Part shown: piece by piece, positions 18,060 to 26,236 of the stretch
How positions within the stretch are numbered: position 1 is the stretch's first letter
Layout: each line of letters opens with the position of its first letter
Notes under the pieces: model-generated
What the model saw: the letters and a program-made list of their open reading frames with translations, nothing else
What the model was told of the DNA's origin: nothing
Databases searched by the model: none
DNA from: Paludibacter sp.
Lineage (GTDB): Bacteria > Bacteroidota > Bacteroidia > Bacteroidales > Paludibacteraceae
Length of the DNA: 29,798 nt
Assembly: GCA_030655595.1 (NCBI GenBank)
Contig: JAUSNQ010000031.1
Location: 1-29,798, forward strand
Direction of reading: 5' to 3'
Translations under genes and position numbers: made by a program

Positions 18060-18668
18060 TTAGTTGAATGTATTGTTATTAACCGGTCTTGCATGTCTGT
18101 TCAATACATGACATATCGAATTGGTACACATCAGGTTCGAAGTTACAGCATATTTTAATGAGGTTGTTAAACTCTGTGTCACCGGATCCAATCCGTTCAC
18201 GATCAGCCTCGAATAATTAAATGAATTTCTATTTTCAAGCTGAAGGCTCATGTAGGCATCCGGTGAACGCCACAGTGTCACAACTGGTGTCGGATCAAAA
18301 TTCAGCACACCCAATCCATGATAATAACCATCAATAATATGATATTTCAGCAGGTTCTCCCATCTTGTTTTATTTGAAGGAGTAATAGAACCTAAAATAG
18401 CATTCAGACTCCCCATCGCACTGTTATTGAGCAACAAGTATGTGTATTTTGTTGTCGATGAATAATATAAGGTTGTGTCAATGCCAGTTTTACGAATTGC
18501 ATCCGTAAATTCCGAAAACACATCCGGTCGAGATTTGATGAAATCCCAGGTCGTCATCTCCACCACGTTACTTTTATTCGCAGGAGCATAATCATAATCT
18601 TCGGGAATGCCGAGACATCCGGAAAACAGCAAGACAATACTCAATGATATTAAAATTATATGTTTCAT
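18060..18668 (-). CDS. Fasciclin (FAS1)-domain lipoprotein
   Basis: A 202-residue lipoprotein with lipobox LLFSGC (C18). Residues ~38-190 look like a single FAS1 domain: TTWDFIKSRPDVFSEFTDAI is the first helix region, YTYLLLNNSAMGSL the first conserved block. LLKYHIIDGYY matches the second FAS1 motif (YHxx), and VTSNLMCTNSICHVLNRHA closes the domain. FAS1 domains mediate adhesion and appear in some Bacteroidota PULs right after susD. The gene lies 21 bases after susD and 19 before the surface lipoprotein. Its likely role is a surface accessory that binds glycan, matrix or the SusCD complex; the specific ligand is unknown. Confidence 0.8.
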   Translation of the reverse strand: MKHIILISLSIVLLFSGCLGIPEDYDYAPANKSNVVEMTTWDFIKSRPDVFSEFTDAIRKTGIDTTLYYSSTTKYTYLLLNNSAMGSLNAILGSITPSNKTRWENLLKYHIIDGYYHGLGVLNFDPTPVVTLWRSPDAYMSLQLENRNSFNYSRLIVNGLDPVTQSLTTSLKYAVTSNLMCTNSICHVLNRHARPVNNNTFN

Positions 18669-18689
18669 AAATAGAAGATTTTGCAGTTT

Positions 18690-20105
18690 TTAATATGGAT
18701 TTTGTTCTAACAAAGGATTTTGGTTGATATGGTCACGATGAATCGGGAAATAAATCTGAGTTGGTGTAATCACAATATTATTACGTACTTCAAGCAAATT
18801 AGTTCTGTTGCACCGCACCAAATCGAACCAACGTTTACCTTCTCCAATAAATTCCCGGTGACGTTCCTGCAGTATCGCATCAATCAATTCTTCCTGACTC
18901 ACAAAATCGGCTGTAAAATAAGTAGCATTACCGGCGCGTGTATTGATTCGGTTTAGTTGATATACCGCTTCACTGAAATTATCGTTCATCGCAAGTGCTT
19001 CTGCATACAACAATACAATGTCGGCATAACGATACATGACCAAGTCAACGTCCCGACCTGTTGTACCCGAAAAAACGGTACTGTTATACCAGAATTTTCT
19101 GTTTAATTTTGAGTTCTGAGTATCAATATTCTCCCATTGCGTCGAACCGTATCTCATGTCTGTATTTGCATTGTACAAACTATTTTTCACATAAGATGAA
19201 ACCCACACTTTAGGTTGTGAACTGGCAAAGTAACTTACTGCATTGTTGATTCCATTTCCGAAAACTTCATAAGCCATTTTGAAAAGAACTTCACGTGATA
19301 CCGGCAGCACCGGATCTTCTATGAAAATGCCCCGCCAATCGTTTCTGAAATTTGTCGGAGTAGTTGCAATCAGATTCCAGTTGTTCGCATTTAATCCATT
19401 CACCCTTTCATTCATGAGTGTAACAACCCTTTCGTAACGGTGCATCCAGGCATTCACATCCATCAACATGGCACAAATTGCAGCCACATTCACACGTGTA
19501 CGTTTAACAGATGTTCTATCGATGAGCAAATAGGCTTTTTCCAAATCAACCAGAATGATATTCTCAAGGATATAATCTTTATCAGTTCTTGGGCGATACA
19601 TCTCGGGTCCTAGTTCTTCCAGCGGTTCAACAAAAAGCGGAACATCTCCCCAAACCCTTACAGCATAAAAATATGCCCAAGCACGAAGTGTATATGCCTC
19701 AGCCAGCAAATGATTTTTCAATGAAGGCGTCATGGTAATCTCAGGAATATACCTGATTGCGGAGTTGGCCTGACCAATTACCTGATATAACTGCGTCCAC
19801 AGGGTCGCATTGTTATCATTCAGTATATTATTAAAAATCAATTCCCCTTGATCATAAGCTTCTTTTTCGTGCGGCAAAAAACTTTCACCCCTGAGTTCGC
19901 CCCAGTCCCATAAACCCCGGGATAGAGCTGATGACATAGATGAATAGATGGCTGCAACGCCAACTTCAGCATCCCTCTGTGATTTCCAGAAACTCTCTGA
20001 AGTCAGGTCACTTATTGGTTCCTGTATCAGTAGATCACATGAACTCAATCCTGATAGCAGCATTAGTCCGAAAATCTTAATCTTAATTGTTCTATATATT
20101 CTCAT
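18690..20105 (-). CDS. SusD/RagB family outer-membrane glycan-binding lipoprotein
   Basis: The mature protein begins after the lipobox LSSC (C23 from the chosen start) and continues with the SusD N-terminal pattern (LIQEPISDLTSESFWKSQRD). Mid-protein TPR-like helices carry AYTLRAWAYFYAVRVWGDVP, and the C-terminal part has YADIVLLYAEALAMN and GEGKRWFDLVR, both hallmarks of SusD. SusD forms a lid over SusC and captures the oligosaccharide. The frame is also open from ATGs at 20132 and 20117; the first overlaps the end of susC. The ATG at 20105 was chosen because it leaves a short basic n-region (RIYRTIKIK) before the hydrophobic core. Length from that start is 471 residues, normal for the family. 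Confidence 0.95.
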   Translation of the reverse strand: MRIYRTIKIKIFGLMLLSGLSSCDLLIQEPISDLTSESFWKSQRDAEVGVAAIYSSMSSALSRGLWDWGELRGESFLPHEKEAYDQGELIFNNILNDNNATLWTQLYQVIGQANSAIRYIPEITMTPSLKNHLLAEAYTLRAWAYFYAVRVWGDVPLFVEPLEELGPEMYRPRTDKDYILENIILVDLEKAYLLIDRTSVKRTRVNVAAICAMLMDVNAWMHRYERVVTLMNERVNGLNANNWNLIATTPTNFRNDWRGIFIEDPVLPVSREVLFKMAYEVFGNGINNAVSYFASSQPKVWVSSYVKNSLYNANTDMRYGSTQWENIDTQNSKLNRKFWYNSTVFSGTTGRDVDLVMYRYADIVLLYAEALAMNDNFSEAVYQLNRINTRAGNATYFTADFVSQEELIDAILQERHREFIGEGKRWFDLVRCNRTNLLEVRNNIVITPTQIYFPIHRDHINQNPLLEQNPY

Positions 20106-20118
20106 GATGGTCAACATT

Positions 20119-23100
20119 TTAGAAATTAACATTTAATCCCATACCAAATTCTCGTTTACGAGGATAACTGTTCTGGTCTATACCCAAAGTCAAGGCATCA
20201 CCTCCCCCTCTAAATTCAGGATCATAGCCCGAATAATTCGTAAAAGTGAGGAGATTATTACCATAGACGTACACATTAACTCCTTTAAGAAAAACTTTTT
20301 CAAGTTTTGATCCCGGAACACGATAGGAAATCCTGGCCGACTTCAATTTGACATAAGAAGCATCTTCGAGGAAGAAATCTGACGGGGCTAAACGATTATG
20401 TTCACTCTTTTTCGGCACCGCAAAGATGGCGTCGTCACCGGGTTTGGTCCACATATTTTGAATTGCATAAGGTGTAGGAGTTACACCATCAAATTCAAAG
20501 GAGTTTTGACGTGCCTGAGCATAGTTGTATATCTGTCCGCCGAGTGAATAATAAAACGTCATGGAAAGCGTTAAACTCTTAACAGTAAGATTAGTACCGA
20601 ATCCTCCGTACAAAAACGGTTGAGCACAACCAATTACCTGCTTGTCATTTAAATCAATAATCCAGTCTCCGTTGGTATCAGCCAAATCTACATCACCACC
20701 TAGCAGAACATCCCCATTGGCAGCTTTTTTTTGTTCAACAATTCCGGAGTAAGGTTGATTTCCAAGATAATACGTATTCTGGAATACACTATTTGAGAAA
20801 ACAGGAGTTAACCTTTGTCCATCCGGGGTAAAAGCATTAGACTCGTCAAATGCAAAAATCCCCTGATACTTATAGCCGTAGTACTCTCCGAGACGAGCAT
20901 TGGGTTGCACATAAATAGCATCGTGCATACCACGGTAAAATGGAATATCGTCGGCTACTCTTGTAATGATCGTTTTATTATTGGCCATATTGAAATTAAC
21001 CGACCATTTCAAATTAGTTTTATGAATGATATCAAAATCGATTGATCCTTCAATACCTTCATTAGTCATAGCACCAACGTTTCTTCTGGTAGTCTGGAAT
21101 CCTGATTCTTTAGGCAATTCCACTCTTGCAAGTAATTGATCTGTCAGTTTCTTATAGTAATCAATAGAAACCCTTACCCTGTTTTTGAATAGAATCAGAT
21201 CGACACCTCCATTGTATTGGGTAGTACTCTCCCACCCCAGATTTCTGTCGGATAAGTTACTGGCAGCAATACCGGAAACACCTTCATAAATATAATTGGG
21301 ACTGTACAATTGCCATGCATCATAGTCACCAATACGTTGATTACCAGTTACACCGAGACTTGCTCTTAACTTACCGTCATTCAGCACCTGTCTTGAAAAA
21401 CGCATGAATTGTTCATCAGAAAATCTCCATCCTAACGAACCCGAAGGGAATGCACCCCAGCGATTATCTTTTCCAAATCGGGATGAACCATCGTAACGCA
21501 TATTGAAGTTGGCCAGGTATTTTCCTTTGTAACCATAAGTCAACCGCCCAAAGTAAGACAACATTGCACTTCTTGAGAGGTTAGTTGAAGTATTTCTTGC
21601 ATCAAACGAAGAAGCAGCATTCAGGGTATATATGATATCAGATGTCATATTCATACCGAGCATATTCAATCTTTCAACTCCCCAAAAATTGATACTGTTT
21701 CCCATCATGGCAGTTATATCATGATAATCCGCCCAGGTATCATTATACGTCATATAATTTTCATTGGTGATGTCATAATTGATTAGGGTACGGTCGCGTG
21801 AACCACTGTTTGGTGTTCCGGCTTCTTCTGTTGACAATTGTGTTGAAGCCCTTCTTCTCTGATATCTTTCCTGATAATAATTCATCTGAATGGATGAATT
21901 AAGTTTAATTTTATTTGACAGTTTCCAATCAACATATTCATACATGGATGCTCTGTAAGTTTGAGCTTTATTCACATCGGTCATGGCGACCGCGAGTGGA
22001 TTACGTCGTGCACTGATGTTTGGCACATAAGTTCCGTCTGGATTTAAAATTGCCAGATAAGCTGGTTTAACTAACAATGAATTTAACACGCCATCTTCAT
22101 CAATACCATTTTTGGATGAAAAAGCAAATTGAATTTTACTCCCTACTGTCAAAGCTTTTGATGGTTTATACTCTGTATTTATTCTAGAGGTAATCCTATC
22201 GAAATCACTATTGACAATAATTCCATTTTCTTTTAGATAAGCGGTACTCATATAATAATTAAATGTTTCTGAAGCACCTGACACGCTAAAATCAAGCTGA
22301 TCCCTTGTTGCAGGGCGAAACAATAGGTTTACAATATCCAAATCCTGGTTGGTAATATAAGCCAGAGAGTCAACAATATTGATAAGATAATCTCCTCCAA
22401 CTAAATACTGTTTACGTACATCATCATAATATCTTCTTTCATCAGCATTTGCTCTTGGCATGCTTCGAGATAAAGTACTGTAGCTTCGTAAATATCTGAC
22501 ATCCACCCTGGGGCGTGTTCTCTCACCTTTTTTTGTTGTTACCAAAATTACACCATTAGCCGAACGCGAACCATAAATAGCAGCTGATGCAGCATCCTTC
22601 AACACCTCGATACTTTCAATATCATTAGGATTGATATTATCTACATTGTCAAGCGGAACACCATCCACCACAAAAAGCGGACTGGCACCTTCATCGAAAG
22701 TAGAAACACCACGAATGCGAATCTCAGAACCTTCACCAGGAGCACCACTACCAGTAATAATTTGCACCCCGGATGATTGCCCCTGCAAAGCATCATAAAT
22801 GCTGATAGGTGTTTTTTCTTCAATTGTCCGTGCTGATATTGAACTGATGGCACCGGTTATATCCCGCTTTTTCATAGCTCCATAACCTATTACCATCACT
22901 TCTTCTAATTCTTTAATGGATTCTCTCAGGATAACATTGATATATTCCTGATTATTGACAGGCATTCTCAATGTATTAAAGCCAGTATAAGAAAATTCCA
23001 GTGAATTTTTTCCAGCAGGCACATTGACAACGTACTTGCCATTTAAATCGGTAATGGTACCCACATTAGTATCAATAACCTTGACGGTTACACCTATAAG

Positions 23101-23208
23101 CGGATCGTTGTTGCTGTCAGAAACAATACCCGAAACACGAATCTGTGCCTGGACAATTGCTGATGCAATAACAAAACAAAAAAGAAAAAAGAGTTTGTGT
23201 TTTAACAT
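20119..23208 (-). CDS. SusC/RagA family TonB-linked outer-membrane transporter
   Basis: A 1029-residue protein with signal peptide (KHKLFFLFCFVIASAIVQA). A carboxypeptidase-regulatory-like beta domain (~22-100; GIVSDSNNDPLIGVTVKV) is followed by the SusC signature ELEEVMVIGYGAMKKRDITG and a plug domain (IRIRGVSTFDEGASPLFVV ... IEVLKDAASAAIYGSRSANG). A ~22-strand barrel ends in FGMGLNVNF with terminal Phe. It imports oligosaccharides with TonB energy together with the SusD lid. It is the first gene of the minus-strand locus, preceded by a ~225-base AT-rich leader with candidate -7 elements and a repeated GGACA motif, and its stop overlaps the longest susD frame. Length is normal for glycan-importing members. 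Confidence 0.97.
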   Translation of the reverse strand: MLKHKLFFLFCFVIASAIVQAQIRVSGIVSDSNNDPLIGVTVKVIDTNVGTITDLNGKYVVNVPAGKNSLEFSYTGFNTLRMPVNNQEYINVILRESIKELEEVMVIGYGAMKKRDITGAISSISARTIEEKTPISIYDALQGQSSGVQIITGSGAPGEGSEIRIRGVSTFDEGASPLFVVDGVPLDNVDNINPNDIESIEVLKDAASAAIYGSRSANGVILVTTKKGERTRPRVDVRYLRSYSTLSRSMPRANADERRYYDDVRKQYLVGGDYLINIVDSLAYITNQDLDIVNLLFRPATRDQLDFSVSGASETFNYYMSTAYLKENGIIVNSDFDRITSRINTEYKPSKALTVGSKIQFAFSSKNGIDEDGVLNSLLVKPAYLAILNPDGTYVPNISARRNPLAVAMTDVNKAQTYRASMYEYVDWKLSNKIKLNSSIQMNYYQERYQRRRASTQLSTEEAGTPNSGSRDRTLINYDITNENYMTYNDTWADYHDITAMMGNSINFWGVERLNMLGMNMTSDIIYTLNAASSFDARNTSTNLSRSAMLSYFGRLTYGYKGKYLANFNMRYDGSSRFGKDNRWGAFPSGSLGWRFSDEQFMRFSRQVLNDGKLRASLGVTGNQRIGDYDAWQLYSPNYIYEGVSGIAASNLSDRNLGWESTTQYNGGVDLILFKNRVRVSIDYYKKLTDQLLARVELPKESGFQTTRRNVGAMTNEGIEGSIDFDIIHKTNLKWSVNFNMANNKTIITRVADDIPFYRGMHDAIYVQPNARLGEYYGYKYQGIFAFDESNAFTPDGQRLTPVFSNSVFQNTYYLGNQPYSGIVEQKKAANGDVLLGGDVDLADTNGDWIIDLNDKQVIGCAQPFLYGGFGTNLTVKSLTLSMTFYYSLGGQIYNYAQARQNSFEFDGVTPTPYAIQNMWTKPGDDAIFAVPKKSEHNRLAPSDFFLEDASYVKLKSARISYRVPGSKLEKVFLKGVNVYVYGNNLLTFTNYSGYDPEFRGGGDALTLGIDQNSYPRKREFGMGLNVNF

Positions 23209-23319
23209 AAAATCAGTTTTTTCAGTTATTAAACTTTTAACGTTACTATCAAGAAAATATATTGATTTTATTTACAAAAAGATAAAAAAATATTTAACCT
23301 CCTCAATAAATCATGCATG

Positions 23320-23327
23320 CAAAGATA
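23320..23327 (-). promoter_or_regulatory. Candidate -7 element for susC (TATCTTTG)
   Basis: On the minus strand TATCTTTG matches the Bacteroidota -7 consensus TAnnTTTG and would give a 5' leader of about 105 bases before the susC ATG at 23208. No clear -33 TTTG lies at the usual spacing, which fits an activator-dependent promoter, but also weakens the call. A GAGGAGG purine run lies inside the leader far from the start codon. Confidence 0.35.
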
Positions 23328-23352
23328 TGTCTGAATAGAAATTAGCAGTATC

Positions 23353-23390
23353 AATTTGGGACATAAAAATGTCAAATATGGACAAATATA
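23353..23390 (-). promoter_or_regulatory. Candidate regulator-binding region upstream of susC
   Basis: GGACA occurs twice in the same orientation, at 23359-23363 and 23380-23384, exactly 21 bases apart, embedded in similar AT-rich flanks. GACAT-aaaa-ATGTC (23360-23373) forms a small palindrome. A second TAnnTTTG match (minus-strand TATATTTG, 23383-23390) overlaps. Two helical turns between direct repeats suits an AraC-type dimer such as the HTCS DNA-binding domain. Confidence 0.35.
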
Positions 23391-23433
23391 CCAATATAAC
23401 AATCAGAACGACTAGAAGTATTTTTGTAGGCAT

Positions 23434-23469
23434 AAAAAAAGCCGTCTGGTGTTTTGAATACCAGACGGC
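23434..23469 (-). terminator. Intrinsic terminator after the methyltransferase-like gene
   Basis: A perfect 10-bp GC-rich stem (GCCGTCTGGT at 23441-23450 with complement 23460-23469) has a 9-base loop and, on the minus strand, is followed directly by seven T residues (complement of 23434-23440). It ends transcription of the housekeeping genes to its right and insulates the PUL promoter region. Confidence 0.92.
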
Positions 23470-23504
23470 CGAATATGAAATAAAATAACTAAATATCAAT
23501 ATGT

Positions 23505-24254
23505 TTATCTACCTGACTCATCAAGCCAAGTCGAATACTTCTTTATCAATTTCAATTTAACATACATCAACCCCGAAACAACCAAACACCAGAGCACCCA
23601 GTCATTTACAATATGAACATCACCTGAAACAAACGATAATCTGATGTTGTGGAAAATAAACAGCAGAATAAAAATAGCCAAAATTCCGTTTTTCTCTTTC
23701 TTCAATACCTTTTTGATACTGAAAGGATAAGCAGACCTAATTGAATTTTTGCATGATGGAAAGAAAGATGGTGTTTTTTCCGCCCAATCAACATAAGGTT
23801 TTCCAAACTTTCTGCGTAGAAATTGCTCTTCTGCATACATAATTCTTTCGTAATAAATCCAATAAGCCAGCACGAAAATTACAAAAAACCATACATTCGC
23901 AATCAGGATAACAGCTCCGGCCCACATGAAAAAATTACCCAAATAGAGTGGATGTCGCACTGTGGAATAGATGCCGGTCATGTTAATTTCATCGGCTAAC
24001 TGAAGTTTGGTGTTTCTGCCTGAAGTGTTGGCCGGAGAATGTCCTACTGCGATGATTCGGATAATCAGGCCGGTAAAACTTACTGCTATTGATATCAGTT
24101 CTATCAGTGTATAATGTTCGCCTGAAGGCACTTTTTGGTTTACATTGTCGAAAACAAAAACAATTATTCCGACTAAAATGATGATAAGTGGCAGAAAACT
24201 TCTGTACCTGAATAGGAAGTTACCTTGTTTTTCTATTGATTCCTGAAGTGCCAT
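23505..24254 (-). CDS. Isoprenylcysteine carboxyl methyltransferase-like (PEMT/ICMT family) membrane protein
   Basis: A 249-residue polytopic membrane protein with four to six hydrophobic helices. The family signature is clear: GIYSTVRHPLYLGNFFMW (R100, H101, P102, Y104, N107) followed by YYERIMYAEEQFLRRKFG with E136 and E142/E143, which in this superfamily bind S-adenosylmethionine and the substrate head group. Bacterial relatives methylate lipids or small isoprenoid molecules; the substrate here is unknown. The ~80 C-terminal residues after FFPSCKN form an extra hydrophobic extension not needed for the core fold. The gene follows ung by 49 bases and is closed by the terminator at 23434-23469. 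Confidence 0.85.
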   Translation of the reverse strand: MALQESIEKQGNFLFRYRSFLPLIIILVGIIVFVFDNVNQKVPSGEHYTLIELISIAVSFTGLIIRIIAVGHSPANTSGRNTKLQLADEINMTGIYSTVRHPLYLGNFFMWAGAVILIANVWFFVIFVLAYWIYYERIMYAEEQFLRRKFGKPYVDWAEKTPSFFPSCKNSIRSAYPFSIKKVLKKEKNGILAIFILLFIFHNIRLSFVSGDVHIVNDWVLWCLVVSGLMYVKLKLIKKYSTWLDESGR

Positions 24255-24303
24255 ATTTTTTTGTTTGTTAGAAAGTCCGCAAAAGTAACAAAAAACAAGA
24301 ACA

Positions 24304-24966
24304 TTACCATTCGATTGGCAATTTCTCTTTTGAATTCAAATATTCATTGGCAGCCGAAAAATGTCCGCAACCGAAAAAACCTCTGTAAGCTGATAAAGGT
24401 GAAGGATGAACCGACCTCAACACCAAATGTTTGGAATGATTGATATAAGCGCCTTTCTGTTGCGCATAGGAACCCCAGAGCATGAAAACCAAGTTTTCTT
24501 TTTGCTCGGATAATATTTTAATGACTGAATCTGTGAATACCTCCCAGCCCTTTCCCTGATGCGAGCCGGCTTGATGCGCTTCAACGGTAAGTGTGGCGTT
24601 GATTAATAATACACCCTGTTTTGACCAGCGGGTGAGATTGCCGGTTGTCGGGACAGGAATCCGAAGATCACCTTGAATCTCTTTGAAAATATTGACTAAT
24701 GAAGGTGGAAAGTCAATCCCGTCGTTGACCGAAAAGCATAATCCATGTGCCTGTCCGAGTCCATGATAAGGGTCTTGTCCGAGTATCACAACTTTCACTT
24801 CATCCAGCGGACATTGATCGAATGCATTAAAAATCAGCGAGGCAGGAGGAAAAATCTGCTTTGTCGCATATTCCTTGCGCACAAAATCTACCAATGTAGC
24901 GAAATAAGGCTTTTCAAATTCTGATTGAAGTGCCTCTTTCCAGGATTTTTCAATTTTCACATCCAT
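24304..24966 (-). CDS. ung: Uracil-DNA glycosylase (family 1)
   Basis: A 220-residue protein of normal family-1 length. GQDPYHG carries the water-activating D65. CFSV holds the uracil-stacking Phe, LLINATLTV the uracil-recognising Asn, and [13 protein letters not shown] the catalytic H187 and the DNA-intercalation loop. It removes uracil from DNA to start base excision repair in the cytoplasm. No signal peptide, as expected. It lies 12 bases after the C-S lyase gene, so the two are probably cotranscribed though functionally unrelated. Confidence 0.98.
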   Translation of the reverse strand: MDVKIEKSWKEALQSEFEKPYFATLVDFVRKEYATKQIFPPASLIFNAFDQCPLDEVKVVILGQDPYHGLGQAHGLCFSVNDGIDFPPSLVNIFKEIQGDLRIPVPTTGNLTRWSKQGVLLINATLTVEAHQAGSHQGKGWEVFTDSVIKILSEQKENLVFMLWGSYAQQKGAYINHSKHLVLRSVHPSPLSAYRGFFGCGHFSAANEYLNSKEKLPIEW

Positions 24967-24978
24967 AGTTATTACATC

Positions 24979-26151
24979 CTACTCAAAAGATATGGCTTTT
25001 TTAAGTTGCATCATCGCTTGTTCAATGATCTTGTGGGAACAGGCTACATTCATGCGCAGATGCTGTTCGCCACCAGGACCGAAAACAGTTCCCTTGTTCA
25101 AGCCCAAACCTGCTTTCTGCGCAAAGAAGCGGTGTAATTCATCGTCTTCCATGCCCAGTTCTTTGCAATCGAGCCACACTAAAAATGAAGCTTCCGGACG
25201 CATGGGTTTGATTTGAGGAATGAATTCTTTCAGATATTTAACCACATAATCGACGTTATCCTGTACATATTTCAACATGGCTAACCGCCAGCTTTCGCCT
25301 TTGGCATAACAAGCAACTGTCGCATGATAGGCAAAGATATTTCCCGAATTCATTTCAGAAGCTTCCAGGTAGTCTGAATACTTTTTATATAATTTCTGAT
25401 TAGGGATGATATAAAAAGATGATACAACACCGGGCATATTGAACACTTTACTGGGAGCCATAAAGGTCACGGAATTTGCAGCAGCATGTTTAGAAACTGT
25501 CGCATAAGGAATGTGTTTATGTCCATGCAAAATCATATCCGCATGAATTTCATCGGATAATACCAAAATATTATGTTTTGCGCATAAATGATCTAATTTT
25601 CGGAGAGTTTTAATTGACCACACCCTGCCTCCTGGATTATGTGGATTACAAAGAATCAACATCTTCGTTTTTGGTGTAATCTTTTGCTCCAAATCATCAA
25701 AATCCATTTCGAATTTACCGTCTACTTCAGCCAATTGGTTATAGATTAAAGAGCGATTGTTGTTTTTCACAACATTGAAAAAAGGATAATAAACGGGAGG
25801 TTGTACAATGATCTCATCTCCCGGTTCCGTATAACATTGCACGGCCAATGCCAGTGCCGGTACAATCCCGGGCACAAAGCCTACCGACTTTCTTTCGGGC
25901 TGCCAGTCGTGATGAGCCCTGACCCATTCTATAAACAATTCGAAAAAGTTACGGGGTGACATGGTATATCCCAGAATGGGATGCTCCAAACGCTTGTGAA
26001 TGGCTTCGAGGATAAAATCAGGTGTACGGAAATCCATGTCGGCCACCCACAAAGGCAGTACGTTTTCTGTACCGAAAAGTGCTTGACAGCGTTCTAATTT
26101 TACCGCATTGGTGTTGGTGCGGTCGATTATTTCGTCAAAATTGTATTTCAT
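24979..26151 (-). CDS. MalY/PatB family PLP-dependent C-S lyase (cystathionine beta-lyase-like)
   Basis: A 390-residue fold-type I aminotransferase-like enzyme. LPLWVADMDFRTPDFI near the N-terminus is diagnostic for MalY/PatB. CNPHNPGGRVW provides the Asn, SDEIHADMI the Asp and His contacts to the cofactor, and APSKVFNMPG the Schiff-base lysine K235. FGPGGEQHLRMNVAC includes the carboxylate-binding Arg near the C-terminus. The family cleaves the C-S bond of cystathionine or other cysteine conjugates, giving homocysteine or thiols, pyruvate and ammonia. A regulatory MalY-like role is possible but no MalT partner is present. Length and motifs are complete. Confidence 0.92.
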   Translation of the reverse strand: MKYNFDEIIDRTNTNAVKLERCQALFGTENVLPLWVADMDFRTPDFILEAIHKRLEHPILGYTMSPRNFFELFIEWVRAHHDWQPERKSVGFVPGIVPALALAVQCYTEPGDEIIVQPPVYYPFFNVVKNNNRSLIYNQLAEVDGKFEMDFDDLEQKITPKTKMLILCNPHNPGGRVWSIKTLRKLDHLCAKHNILVLSDEIHADMILHGHKHIPYATVSKHAAANSVTFMAPSKVFNMPGVVSSFYIIPNQKLYKKYSDYLEASEMNSGNIFAYHATVACYAKGESWRLAMLKYVQDNVDYVVKYLKEFIPQIKPMRPEASFLVWLDCKELGMEDDELHRFFAQKAGLGLNKGTVFGPGGEQHLRMNVACSHKIIEQAMMQLKKAISFE

Positions 26152-26207
26152 TTTTTATTAAATCAATTATTTAACATTATTTGTATGTCGCCCCTAAAAT
26201 GCAAACT

Positions 26208-26236
26208 AATCACTAACAACTAATCACTAATCACTA
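26208..26236. repeat. Short tandem repeat of the CTAATCACTAA type overlapping a stop codon
   Basis: Imperfect copies of ACTAATCACTA run in tandem from ~26208 to ~26236. On the minus strand they read GTGATTAGT repeats and include the last codons and TAG stop (26220-26222) of the phosphatase-like gene. The final residues (VISD) are thus encoded by repeat units. Confidence 0.6.

Noticed and set aside
23209..23504. Possible small gene between susC and the methyltransferase-like gene
   Set aside because: The minus-strand open frame 23311-23499 runs through the strong terminator stem and lacks any protein-like pattern; the region is better explained as terminator plus PUL promoter.
26208..26236. 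CRISPR-like tandem array
   Set aside because: Units are about 7-11 bases, directly adjacent, without spacers; it is a simple low-complexity repeat.
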